Positions 19,911 to 28,393 of a stretch of DNA of 64,000 nucleotides are shown here, in pieces. The stretch comes from an uncultured Sphingomonas sp. (lineage in GTDB: Bacteria; Pseudomonadota; Alphaproteobacteria; Sphingomonadales; Sphingomonadaceae). The stretch spans positions 1 to 64,000 of the forward strand of contig NZ_CADCVZ010000022.1 in assembly GCF_902806265.1 (NCBI RefSeq), read 5' to 3'. The translations under genes were made by a program, and so were the position numbers. A model generated the notes under the pieces. The model was not told where the DNA came from and did no database searches. It saw nothing but the letters and a program-made list of their open reading frames with translations. How positions within the stretch are numbered: the stretch's first letter is position 1; the number at the start of each line of letters is the position of its first letter.

Positions 19911-21368
19911 ATGACCGAGCAGTCCTCCATCCCCGACATCATCGAACAACTCTGCCGCATCTACGACGAGTCCGTCGCCAACCTCCGCCGGGCACTGGGC
20001 GCTTACGTGAATGAGGGCATCCGTCCGGAGGCTAGCGCCCGCGCAGATGGCTGCTTCGCCTATCCCGAGCTGCGCATCAGCTACGATCCCGACAGCCCGC
20101 CCAAGGTGACCGCACGGGCCTTCGCCCGGCTCAACCAACCCGGCGTATACACCGCCAGCATCGCCCGGCCCGCCCTGTTCCGCGAGTACCTCAGCAATCA
20201 GCTGGAGCATCTGCTGCGGGATTACCCGGTGAAGGTCAGCGTCGGCCGCTCGGCCAGCGAGGTCCCCTACCCTTACGTCCTCGACGGCAGCGAGGACCTG
20301 CAGCTCAATGGCGTTGCCTCAGCCGAGCTCGGGCGCTGGTTTCCGACCACGGAGCTGGTCCACATCGGCGACGAGATAGCCGACGGGCTGTGGGACTCGG
20401 CGCTGCACAGCGGCCGCCCGCTGGCGCTGTTCGACGCGCCGCGGACCGACTTCAGCCTGGCGCGCCTCCGCCACTACACGGGCACCCCGCCCGCCCATTT
20501 CCAGCGTTACGTCCTGTTCACCAACTACGTCCGCTACGTCGACGAGTTCGTCCGCTTCTCCACGGACACGCTGCGGCGGCCGGGCACGCCGTACCAGGCG
20601 CTGTCGGTGCCGGGGGGATTGTACGACCGCGGCGTGCTGGAGAATGCGGAGGCGGAGATCGCCTCAGGCTCGTGGCGGCGCTATCAGATGCCGGCCTATC
20701 ACCTTATCGGGCCGCATGGGGATGATGGCATAACGCTGGTCAACATCGGCGTCGGTCCCTCCAACGCGAAGACCATCTGCGACCATATCGCGGTGCTCCG
20801 ACCCGAGGTGTGGATCATGATAGGCCACTGCGGCGGCCTTCGTCCAAGCCAGACGATTGGCGACTATGTCCTCGCCCACGCCTATCTGCGCGACGACCAT
20901 GTGCTCGACGACGTCCTTCCGGTCGAAATCCCGTTGCCGGCGATCGCGGAGGTCCAGAATGCGCTGTTCAACGCTGCCGCCGCGGTGACGGAAGAGGACG
21001 AGGACGGGCTCAAGCAGCGGCTTCGCACGGGCACGGTGATCACCACCGACGACCGCAATTGGGAGTTGCGCTACACCCAGTCGGCGCTGCGCTTCAACCA
21101 GAGCCGCGCGGTCGCCATCGATATGGAGAGCGCCACCGTCGCCGCCCAGGGCTACCGCTTCCGCGTGCCCTACGGCACCCTGCTGTGCGTGTCCGACAAG
21201 CCGTTGCATGGTGAGCTCAAGCTGCCCGGTCAGGCCAACGCCTTCTACGAGCGCGCGATCAGCCAGCACCTGCGAATCGGGATCGAGACGCTGACACTCC
21301 TCCGCGAGGAGGGCGATGCCCTGCACAGCCGCAAGCTCCGCAGCTTCGACGAGCCGCCGTTTCGTTGA
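19911..21368 (+). CDS. amn: AMP nucleosidase
   Basis: A 485-residue enzyme that splits AMP into adenine and ribose 5-phosphate. It shows the two-part layout of the family: an N-terminal Amn-specific domain (about 1-170) and a C-terminal nucleoside phosphorylase-like domain with VNIGVGPSNAKTICDH, IMIGHCGGLR and AIDMESATVAAQGYR, the last holding the nucleobase- and ribose-binding residues. It is the first of a series of nucleotide genes and converges with the 5'-nucleotidase gene, leaving three bases between the stops. Confidence 0.93.
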   Translation: MTEQSSIPDIIEQLCRIYDESVANLRRALGAYVNEGIRPEASARADGCFAYPELRISYDPDSPPKVTARAFARLNQPGVYTASIARPALFREYLSNQLEHLLRDYPVKVSVGRSASEVPYPYVLDGSEDLQLNGVASAELGRWFPTTELVHIGDEIADGLWDSALHSGRPLALFDAPRTDFSLARLRHYTGTPPAHFQRYVLFTNYVRYVDEFVRFSTDTLRRPGTPYQALSVPGGLYDRGVLENAEAEIASGSWRRYQMPAYHLIGPHGDDGITLVNIGVGPSNAKTICDHIAVLRPEVWIMIGHCGGLRPSQTIGDYVLAHAYLRDDHVLDDVLPVEIPLPAIAEVQNALFNAAAAVTEEDEDGLKQRLRTGTVITTDDRNWELRYTQSALRFNQSRAVAIDMESATVAAQGYRFRVPYGTLLCVSDKPLHGELKLPGQANAFYERAISQHLRIGIETLTLLREEGDALHSRKLRSFDEPPFR

Positions 21369-21371
21369 TCT

Positions 21372-23111
21372 TCAGCGGCGCCCGGCGGCGTTCACGTCTT
21401 TGATCCGTCCGAGCCCCGGAGCTTCCGCGCCAGCCTTGAGGTAAGCCTCCAGTGCATCCACGTCGACATCCGCATCCACGGTGTTGGTACCCTCCGGCAG
21501 CACGGTGAACCCGTCCCCTCCCGAAGCAAGGAAGTTATTGGTCGTCACGCGGTAGCGCGTTGAGGGGACGATCGGTCGGCCGTCGAGCGTCGCTCCAACG
21601 ATGCGCTGCCCGGCCAGGCGCTCGAGGTCGTAGCGGAATGTGAAGCCTGCGCTGGGCAGCAGGATCGCCGCGTCATCGGCTGAGTTCGCGCCGGCGAACT
21701 GCTGCTCCAGCAGCCGCAGCAGCTGCGCTCCGTCAAGCGTCTTCACCACCAGATTGTTGCCGAACGGCTGCATGGCGAAGATCTGGCCGAAGGTGACGGT
21801 CCCGTCCCGTCCCGGCACCAGGTCTGTCCTTACGCCGCCGGAATTGATGAAGGCCACTTGCGCCCCATGCCGGCGAGTTGCCGCAAGCTGCGCGTCCGCA
21901 ACCAGGTTGCCGGCCGTAAACTCGCGGTCGGGAGATGCGTCCTTGGTAACGGGCGCTGACAATCGCCCGACCACTCGCTGCGCCTCGGCCTGGCTCGCCT
22001 GGACGTAGCGTGCGACTAGGGCGGCGGCCGCGGGGTCCGGATCGAACCGGCGGAAGGCCGGGCTGATCGCCACCTGCTTGCCGCCTGCCGTGAAGCCCTC
22101 GCCTTGCACGAGCACGTTGTCGACAGAACGCACCTCCGGCACCTGCCCGCCGGCACGCAGGCCGAGCCGGATGTCGGTGATCATCATTCCACTGCGCCCG
22201 GCGCTGGTCAGCAACACGTTGGTGCCGTCCGGCTTGCGGTAGGTGCAAACGTAGGACGCGTGGGTGTGCCCGCTGATCACCACCCGGATCGCGGGATCGA
22301 GCCGGTCGACGATCGGCAGCAGATCGCCTGACAGCTCCGGGCAGCTCTTGTCGTTGTACCCACCCTTCTGCCGTGCGCCCTGGTGGATGAGCAGCACGAT
22401 TGCGTCGGCACCCGCCGCCCTGAGCGGCGCCACCGCTGCGTTCGCCGCAGCGGCCTCGTCGGCGAAAACCAGGCCTTTAACCCCGGCCGGAGTGACCAGA
22501 GTGGCGGTTTCCTTCAGCGTCATGCCCACGAAGCCGAGCTGCACCTGCCCGAAATCCTTGATTCCCGTGCCCGGGAACAGCGTCCGTCCGTCAGCGGTCA
22601 ACACATTGGCCGCGAGCATCCGAAAGCCGGCGCCATCAAACGGCTGCACCCGGCATGGCTGGCGGCTGGTGTGTTTCTCGCACCCGCCCATCTGCATGCG
22701 CCGGAGTTCGTCCGAGCCCTTGTCGAACTCATGGTTGCCGATCGCGTTGAACTCGACCCCGACCAAGTCCAGCGCATCGATCGCGGGCTCGTCCAGGAAC
22801 AGCGCGGAGGGCAGCGGCGTCGCACCGATGGTGTCGCCGGCCGACACGGTGACGCTATGCGCCTGCGCGGCCCGGAGTGCCTTGGCGGCGCCGGCGAGGT
22901 AGGCCGCGCCGCCGACCGGCACTTCCACGTCGCGCCCATCCAGGGACTTGGCCGCAACCAATAGCTTGGGCGGCTCGAGTGCGCCATGGAAATCGTTGAT
23001 CGCCAGGATCTGCACCTCGACTGGGCCTGACGTTCCCTGCCGAATGGGCGTGGTCGCACAAGCGCTGGCAAGAAGCGCAACCGCCGCGGCGAAGAAGCGG
23101 CCCACAGTCAT
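21372..23111 (-). CDS. lipoprotein 5'-nucleotidase / UDP-sugar hydrolase
   Basis: A 579-residue UshA-type enzyme. A leader with a lipobox-like ending (A-S-A-C18) predicts a lipid-anchored periplasmic protein. The metallophosphatase domain (about 30-330) has AINDFHG, GNHEFDKGS and SGHTHASY metal motifs; the C-terminal substrate domain (about 380-570) has the NSGGVRTDL and FQ-type loop GGDGFT. It would dephosphorylate extracellular 5'-nucleotides and perhaps UDP-sugars. Its ATG overlaps the stop of the nuclease gene (ATGA 23108-23111), so the two are translated together: nuclease first, nucleotidase next. Confidence 0.93.
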   Translation of the reverse strand: MTVGRFFAAAVALLASACATTPIRQGTSGPVEVQILAINDFHGALEPPKLLVAAKSLDGRDVEVPVGGAAYLAGAAKALRAAQAHSVTVSAGDTIGATPLPSALFLDEPAIDALDLVGVEFNAIGNHEFDKGSDELRRMQMGGCEKHTSRQPCRVQPFDGAGFRMLAANVLTADGRTLFPGTGIKDFGQVQLGFVGMTLKETATLVTPAGVKGLVFADEAAAANAAVAPLRAAGADAIVLLIHQGARQKGGYNDKSCPELSGDLLPIVDRLDPAIRVVISGHTHASYVCTYRKPDGTNVLLTSAGRSGMMITDIRLGLRAGGQVPEVRSVDNVLVQGEGFTAGGKQVAISPAFRRFDPDPAAAALVARYVQASQAEAQRVVGRLSAPVTKDASPDREFTAGNLVADAQLAATRRHGAQVAFINSGGVRTDLVPGRDGTVTFGQIFAMQPFGNNLVVKTLDGAQLLRLLEQQFAGANSADDAAILLPSAGFTFRYDLERLAGQRIVGATLDGRPIVPSTRYRVTTNNFLASGGDGFTVLPEGTNTVDADVDVDALEAYLKAGAEAPGLGRIKDVNAAGRR

Positions 23112-23908
23112 GGGGCAGGCGCTATTGGTGCCGTCGGGATCTCCAGCAGCTGGTTGAGGTAGGCCGCCAATCGGATGCCCGCGAGTTGCAGCCGGCGCTT
23201 AACCGTTGGCGTATGGCGGTAGACGTAATCGTACCCAAGCTCCGGCTTGTCCGGATAGATGGTGTCGCGGATCTGGGCGCTTTCGCTGATCCAGACCTGC
23301 GGGTTGGCGGCCCAATTCGCGATCGTATCCTCAGGAGTGCTGTGCCGCCGCAGCCGCTCCGCCCACTCGCTGAAGGAGAGCGCCTCTTCGTCGACCAGCG
23401 CTGAGTCCCATACCGCATGAAGGTTGGTCGAGCGTCCGAACCAGGTCACCTCCACGTCGTTGCCGCCGCGGTCGTCGCCCTTGCCGACGTGGAGCGGCTG
23501 GTGGAGGTCGGTGACGATATGAACGATGAAGCGCAGCGCGAGCTGCTGCTGCTCCCTGCTCGACGCCGGATCGCGCAGCACCGCGCTGAAGCGTCGAAGC
23601 GCGGTCACTGCGTCGCCCTCGGATGGAGCGCGATCGTAGGTGAAGCCGCCCACCGTCACATAATGCCAGGGAGAGGCGGTCTTCTGCCAGAACGGATCCG
23701 GGTTGGAGCGCTGCTCGTCCGGCCAAGTCGAGGCTTCGTCCAGGCTCTCGGCACCCAGGATCTGCTGCACCCGCGCCCGGGCAAGGCCGCTAAGATGGGT
23801 GTCGGCTACCGCCGCGGCGGCCCGGTGCCCGGTCTTGCCCCAGGCCAACGCAGGCGTGGGTGCGGCCAGCAGCATGGCGGCCAGGCCCGCGATCTTCCAG
23901 ACGGTCAT
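23108..23908 (-). CDS. exported S1/P1-type nuclease
   Basis: A 266-residue zinc nuclease. The signal peptide ends in PALA and the predicted mature protein starts at W23, exactly as needed in this family, where the N-terminal Trp amine is a zinc ligand; H28 follows in WGKTGHR. Further ligands lie in WHYVTVG, HIVTDLHQPLHVG and GGNDVEV. Such enzymes cut single-stranded DNA and RNA to 5'-mononucleotides in the periplasm or outside the cell. The start at 23908 has AAGGAA as ribosome binding site. It is coupled to the 5'-nucleotidase gene and divergent from cdd. Confidence 0.93.
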   Translation of the reverse strand: MTVWKIAGLAAMLLAAPTPALAWGKTGHRAAAAVADTHLSGLARARVQQILGAESLDEASTWPDEQRSNPDPFWQKTASPWHYVTVGGFTYDRAPSEGDAVTALRRFSAVLRDPASSREQQQLALRFIVHIVTDLHQPLHVGKGDDRGGNDVEVTWFGRSTNLHAVWDSALVDEEALSFSEWAERLRRHSTPEDTIANWAANPQVWISESAQIRDTIYPDKPELGYDYVYRHTPTVKRRLQLAGIRLAAYLNQLLEIPTAPIAPAP

Positions 23909-23925
23909 GGTCGTTCCTTGAAGGT

Positions 23926-23957
23926 GATTTCGCTTTGGAGACCGCCTAAGCGAAATC
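23926..23957. promoter_or_regulatory. perfect 10-bp inverted repeat in nuclease/cdd divergent gap
   Basis: GATTTCGCTT (23926-23935) and AAGCGAAATC (23948-23957) are exact complements separated by 12 bases. They occupy the centre of the 52-base gap between the nuclease-nucleotidase operon and cdd. The right arm ends three bases before the cdd ATG. The arrangement suits a dimeric repressor controlling both directions, or a hairpin in the cdd leader. I know no regulator with this consensus. Confidence 0.55.
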
Positions 23958-23960
23958 TCT

Positions 23961-24404
23961 ATGACAGATGAAGAGCTAATCGCGCTCGCCCGCGCTGCCG
24001 CGCTCAAGGCCTATGCGCCCTACTCGGGCTTTCACGTCGGCTGCGCAGTTGTGAGCACCCGTGGCGAGGTCGTCTCCGGCGCCAACCTGGAAAACGCCTG
24101 CTACCGCCTCGGCATCTGCGCGGAGCAGAGCGCGCTGGCCGCGGCGCAGCATGCATTCGGCCTCGATCAGATCGCGCGTATCGTGGTTGCAGGCGGAACT
24201 CCCGGTGCGCATGGCTTGGCCGGACAGCAGCCGGTGACGCCGTGTGGGGGTTGCCGCCAGGCGCTGCTGGAAGCCGCGCAGCTGTCGGGCCACGACATCG
24301 AGATCCTGTCGGCGAGCGGCGATGGCCGTGCCATGCGGCGCGATACGATCCGAGGCTTGCTGCCTCATGGCTTCGGACCGGAAGACCTCAAGGATGCGGA
24401 TTGA
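23961..24404 (+). CDS. cdd: cytidine deaminase
   Basis: A 147-residue homotetrameric-type enzyme that converts cytidine and deoxycytidine to uridine forms. Zinc ligands C53, C95 and C98 and the proton-shuttling E55 are in place (CAEQSA and PCGGCRQ). There is no ribosome binding site before the ATG because the inverted repeat lies there, so translation may be leaderless or controlled by that repeat. It overlaps the end of the glycosyltransferase gene by 17 bases, tail to tail. It supplies the pyrimidine salvage step of the cluster. Confidence 0.95.
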   Translation: MTDEELIALARAAALKAYAPYSGFHVGCAVVSTRGEVVSGANLENACYRLGICAEQSALAAAQHAFGLDQIARIVVAGGTPGAHGLAGQQPVTPCGGCRQALLEAAQLSGHDIEILSASGDGRAMRRDTIRGLLPHGFGPEDLKDAD

Positions 24405-25536
24405 GCCGGCCGCACTCGTCTAACAAGGCAAGGTAGGAAGCCAGTGCGGCCTGGCGCGAGAAACGGTCTGCCCGGTCGGCGGGAAGCACCCGCTCGGTGC
24501 TGAGCTGGCGCAGGATGGCGTCGGCCCATTCCGCAGGATCAGCCGGATACGCCAGCAAGCCGAAGCGGCCCCTGTCCAGGATCAGCTCGGCATCGCCGGC
24601 AGTCCGGGAGGCTACGATCGGCGTTCCACAGGCCAGCGCCTCCAGCAACACGTTAGACGACCCTTCCCACAGCGAAGGCAGGGCGAACAAGCTTGCCTCA
24701 CGCATGAAAGGAAAGGGATTGGATACAGGCGGCACAAAGCCGACATCGTGTTCCACGCCGAGCGCGGTAGCACGGGTTTGAAGTGGCGCGATCGCTTCTC
24801 TTATTCCCTCGCCCAGGAACAGCAGGCGCATGGCGCGTTGCTGCCGGGCGATGGCGAAGCCCTCCAGCAATAGCGCGAAGTTCTTCTGCGCGACATGCCG
24901 GCCGACCGCGAGCACCACCGGCGCTTGCCCGGCACCCAACCACGGGTGCGGGCACTCGGCCGCGGCTTCGCGCCGCACCCGCTCGACATCCACACCGTTC
25001 GGGATCACGACCGCCTTGCCGCTGGCGACCAAGGGCGCGAGCAGCGGGTCGCGGGCGAGGGCATGGGAGACCAGGACCAGCCGATCGGCGCGTGCGACCA
25101 TGGCCTGAAACTTCCACCGCCGCAGCGGCCCGCTCGTCCTGCCTTTGCTCTCCAGGGCGTTGCTGATCCGCAGGACCTTGCACCCCGGCGCGCCGTGCCA
25201 CGCCAGCGTGCTGAGCAGGTGCCCATGGTTGCCTGCAGAAAAGAGCACATCCGGCCGCCACCTGCCGAGCTGCCGCCGGTAGGGCAGCAGTGCGCGTCGT
25301 TGCCGGTGCTTGCGTTGCTGCCCGGACCCGGTGCCGAGCAGGGCGATCACTTCGACCCGGGCGTCGACCTCGCCTCGCAACGCCCCATCGTCGCGGGACG
25401 TCAGCAGCCGAACCGCCCAGCCCCGCTCCGCCGCGGCGTTGGCGATGCCGAGCGCGTTGCGGACTACCCCGGTGGCACCGAGATCGCCGACGTAGATCTG
25501 TAGCTTTAGCGGTCCGGGCTCGCTCGGCCCGGTCAA
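24388..25536 (-). CDS. glycosyltransferase family 4-like protein
   Basis: A GT-B fold glycosyltransferase. No ATG precedes the conserved N-terminal strand (KLQIYVGDLGATGVVRNAL), so I take the TTG at 25536, whose bases overlap the TGA of the upstream oxygenase gene (TTGA), giving 382 residues. The C-terminal donor domain shows AVGRHVAQKNF, a polar loop, and WEGSSNVLLEALACGTPIV with the acceptor-side Glu pair typical of GT4. Substrate unknown. It is the last gene of a five-gene run starting with adenosine kinase, an unexpected companion for nucleoside genes. Confidence 0.8.
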   Translation of the reverse strand: MTGPSEPGPLKLQIYVGDLGATGVVRNALGIANAAAERGWAVRLLTSRDDGALRGEVDARVEVIALLGTGSGQQRKHRQRRALLPYRRQLGRWRPDVLFSAGNHGHLLSTLAWHGAPGCKVLRISNALESKGRTSGPLRRWKFQAMVARADRLVLVSHALARDPLLAPLVASGKAVVIPNGVDVERVRREAAAECPHPWLGAGQAPVVLAVGRHVAQKNFALLLEGFAIARQQRAMRLLFLGEGIREAIAPLQTRATALGVEHDVGFVPPVSNPFPFMREASLFALPSLWEGSSNVLLEALACGTPIVASRTAGDAELILDRGRFGLLAYPADPAEWADAILRQLSTERVLPADRADRFSRQAALASYLALLDECGRLNPHP

Positions 25537-26480
25537 GCGAGCTTGATCTCGCGCAGGCGCTCGGCGAGGTAGTCGTGGCTGCTGATCGGCGGCCACTTCG
25601 GCTGCTCGCCCTGCGGCACCGTCCCGGGCAGCGCTTCGATTATGAAGTCCGGCCGGAAGTGCAGAAAGAACGGCATGGAATAGCGGGCATGGCTCGCCCG
25701 GTCCGGCGCGGGATTGACCACGCGGTGGGAGGTCGAGCGCAGCTTGCCATTGGTCAGCCGCTGCAGCATGTCCCCGATGTTGATGACCAACTCGCCCGCT
25801 CTCGGGGATACGGGTCTCCACCGCCCGTCCCTGGTCAGCAGCTCCAGCCCCGCCTCCTCTGCGCCGAGCAGCAGAGTGATCGTGTTGATGTCCTCGTGTG
25901 CGCCGGCGCGGATATGCTCGCCGGTCGGCTCCTGTTGCGGCGGGTAGTGGAGCAGGCGCATCACGGAGTTACCGTCGCGCACAGTATCGGCGAAGTAGTT
26001 CGCGTCGACCCCGAGGTAGCGAGCGGTCGCGGCCAGGATCTTCAGGCCGGTCCGGTCGAAGGTGTCGTAGAGCTCGAGGAAAGTTTCACGGAAGCCCGGC
26101 ACCTCTTCAGGCCAGACGTTGTCGGCCATCACCTCGCGAAAGCGATGCCCCTCCGGCAGCTCGCGTCCGACGTGCCAGAATTCCTTGAGGTCGTGCGCCT
26201 TGTGGCCCTTGGCGGTCTCGATCCCGAACGGCGTGTAGCCGCGCGCGCCGCCCTGCCCCAGCGCGTACTTGCGCTTCACGACTTCCGGCAGCGCGAAGAA
26301 TGCCTTCGCCTTCTCCTCCGCCCGCGCGATCAGCTCAGGCGGGATGCCGTGGTCGGCGATCACCGCGAAGCCATATTTCTCGAAACTGCGCCCGAGCTTG
26401 TCGGAGAACGCCTGGAGCGCGCGGTCGGCTTCGGTGAGCGAAACGGACGCGATGTTGTCGGCGGCAAGCGTGTCGATCAT
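25533..26480 (-). CDS. isopenicillin N synthase-family Fe(II) dioxygenase
   Basis: A 315-residue non-haem iron oxygenase. The iron triad is H195-x-D197 and H252, and R266-x-S268 binds the 2-oxoglutarate carboxylate; an N-terminal DIOX_N-like region (about 10-120) is present. The family includes isopenicillin N synthase and many 2-oxoglutarate oxygenases of unknown substrate; true penicillin synthesis is not implied. It lies 31 bases downstream of the nucleoside transporter gene and overlaps the glycosyltransferase start, so it is part of the same operon. Cytoplasmic. Confidence 0.87.
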   Translation of the reverse strand: MIDTLAADNIASVSLTEADRALQAFSDKLGRSFEKYGFAVIADHGIPPELIARAEEKAKAFFALPEVVKRKYALGQGGARGYTPFGIETAKGHKAHDLKEFWHVGRELPEGHRFREVMADNVWPEEVPGFRETFLELYDTFDRTGLKILAATARYLGVDANYFADTVRDGNSVMRLLHYPPQQEPTGEHIRAGAHEDINTITLLLGAEEAGLELLTRDGRWRPVSPRAGELVINIGDMLQRLTNGKLRSTSHRVVNPAPDRASHARYSMPFFLHFRPDFIIEALPGTVPQGEQPKWPPISSHDYLAERLREIKLA

Positions 26481-26511
26481 GCGCCGTTCGCTACGCCCGA
26501 CCTCAGGAAAA

Positions 26512-27801
26512 TCAACCCGGCAGCATGATTCCGGCCAGCGCCGCGCTCATCAGGTTGGCGAGACTGCCGGCGATCAGGGCGCGGATGCCGAGCCGGGCAA
26601 TCACCGGCCGCTGGTTCGGGGCCAACCCGCCGGTCACCGCCATCTGAATCGCGATGGAGCTGAAGTTCGCAAAGCCGCACAGCGCGAAGGTAACGATCGC
26701 CCGGCTGCGCTCACTCAGGGCTGCGGCCGCACCCTGCGCGTTGCCGAGATCGATGAAGGCGACGAATTCATTGAGCACGATCTTGGTCCCGAACAGCCCG
26801 CCTGCGACGCCGGCCTCGTTCCATGGCACCCCGATCAGGAACATGAACGGCTGGAAGAGGAAGCCGACCAGCCGCTGGAAGGTCAGGCCCTCGATCCCGA
26901 CCCAGCTACCAAGGCCGGAAAGCAGCCCGTTGGCGAGCGCCACCAGCGCCACGAACGCCAGCACCATGGCCCCGACCGCGACCGCCAGCTTCACCCCGGT
27001 CTGAGCCCCCTGCGCCGCGGCCATGATGATGTTGGCCGGCCGCTCACCCTCCTCAAAGGTCTCGGCGATCTCGACGGTTTCGGCTGGCGGTCCTGCTTCA
27101 ACGACGGCCATCTCCGGGCTCGGCGCAGTCTCGGGCTCACGCGGGTCGGGCATGATGATCTTGGCCATCAGGATGCCGCCTGGTGCCGACATGAAGGCCG
27201 CCGCAAGGAGGAAGGGCAGGTAGCGTTCCCCAAGCAGGCTGGCGTAGGCCGCGAGGATCGTGCCCGCGACCCCCGCCATGCCTACGACCATCAGGGTGAA
27301 CAGCTTGGCCGGGGGCAGCGCCGCCAGGTAAGGCCGCACCACCAGGGGGCTCTCGGACTGGCCAACGAAGATGTTGGCCGCGCTGCCCAGCGCCTCGACC
27401 CGGCCGACACCCGTGATCCAACCGATCGCGCCGCCGACCCAGCGGACGATCCGCTGCATGATGCCCAGATAGTAGAGGATCGAAACCAGCGCGGCGAAGA
27501 AGATGATCACCGGCAGGGCGCCAAGGGCGAAGGTGTTCCACAGCGCCGGGTTGGCCTCCCTGGGACCGAACAGAAAGGCCGTTCCCTGGCCCGCATAGCC
27601 GAGCAGGTTGGAGACGCCCGTAGCCATCCCGTTGATCGTTGCGCGCCCCCAACTCGTGTACAGCACCAGAAATGCAATTGCGGCCTGCATGGCGAACGCC
27701 GCGCCGACCACCCGCGGGCGAATGGCGCGTCGGTCGCTCGACAGCAAAAAGGCAAACAGCAGGATGGCGGCGACGCCGATCAGGCCGAACAGCTGATTCA
27801 T
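26512..27801 (-). CDS. nupC: concentrative nucleoside transporter (NupC family)
   Basis: A 429-residue integral membrane protein of the CNT family, which imports nucleosides with protons or sodium. About 10 hydrophobic segments, the GQSESPLVVRPYLAAL motif of the first half and the second-half GTKIVLNEFVAF and ALCGFANFSSIAI motifs are diagnostic. A long charged cytoplasmic loop (about 225-262, rich in Pro and Glu) sits in the middle. The start ATG is 27801. It lies 19 bases after the LOG gene and with adenosine kinase forms an uptake-and-phosphorylation unit. Confidence 0.93.
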   Translation of the reverse strand: MNQLFGLIGVAAILLFAFLLSSDRRAIRPRVVGAAFAMQAAIAFLVLYTSWGRATINGMATGVSNLLGYAGQGTAFLFGPREANPALWNTFALGALPVIIFFAALVSILYYLGIMQRIVRWVGGAIGWITGVGRVEALGSAANIFVGQSESPLVVRPYLAALPPAKLFTLMVVGMAGVAGTILAAYASLLGERYLPFLLAAAFMSAPGGILMAKIIMPDPREPETAPSPEMAVVEAGPPAETVEIAETFEEGERPANIIMAAAQGAQTGVKLAVAVGAMVLAFVALVALANGLLSGLGSWVGIEGLTFQRLVGFLFQPFMFLIGVPWNEAGVAGGLFGTKIVLNEFVAFIDLGNAQGAAAALSERSRAIVTFALCGFANFSSIAIQMAVTGGLAPNQRPVIARLGIRALIAGSLANLMSAALAGIMLPG

Positions 27802-27820
27802 GTGCGCGCGGTCTCCACCC

Positions 27821-28393
27821 CTACCAGACCATGCCCTGCGTAGCGCGCGCGAGGGCGGCGTCCACCCGGTCCAGCGCCGCGGCGGGCGAATGCGCCAGCA
27901 GCAATTGCTCGCGCCGTGCTGGGGACAGGAAGCCGCTGGCAGAAACATGGTCCATGAACCGGTCGAGCCCGCTCCAGAACCCGTTCACGTCCATCAGGCA
28001 GAACGGCTTTGCATGGTAGCCGAGCGCGTTCCAGGTCCAGGCCTCGAACAGCTCGTCGAGTGTGCCAATCCCGCCGGGCAGCGCGACGAACGCGTCGCAC
28101 AGCTCGGTCATCTTGGCCTTGCGCTCGTGCATGCCCGCGACCTGATGGAGTTCCGTGCAGCCCGGGTGGGCGACCTCCTTGTCGACCAGCGCCGTGGGAA
28201 TGACGCCGTAAACGCGCCCACCCCCTGCCAGCACCGCATTGGCGACCACGCCCATCAGCCCCAAGCGACCGCCGCCGTAAACCAGGTCAATGCCGCGGCC
28301 CACCATCTCGCGGGCGAGCTCCCGCGCCGCGTCCGCGAAGACCGGATCGGCCCCCATCGCGGAACCGCAATAGACCGCAAGGCGCCGGATCAC
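27821..28393 (-). CDS. LOG-family nucleoside 5'-monophosphate phosphoribohydrolase
   Basis: A 190-residue Rossmann-fold enzyme with the family motif PGGIGTLDE, plus YGGGRLGLMG near residue 40. LOG proteins release a free base (cytokinin in plants, adenine and related bases in bacteria) from 5'-monophosphates. The older label 'lysine decarboxylase' for this family is wrong. Its ATG overlaps the adenosine kinase stop (ATGA 28390-28393). Next to adenosine kinase it could act on the AMP-like products made there, in parallel with Amn. Confidence 0.9.
   Translation of the reverse strand: MIRRLAVYCGSAMGADPVFADAARELAREMVGRGIDLVYGGGRLGLMGVVANAVLAGGGRVYGVIPTALVDKEVAHPGCTELHQVAGMHERKAKMTELCDAFVALPGGIGTLDELFEAWTWNALGYHAKPFCLMDVNGFWSGLDRFMDHVSASGFLSPARREQLLLAHSPAAALDRVDAALARATQGMVW

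Noticed and set aside
25533..26480. Beta-lactam biosynthesis (isopenicillin N synthase)
   Set aside because: Only the general family signature is present; no ACV synthetase or other pathway genes are nearby.
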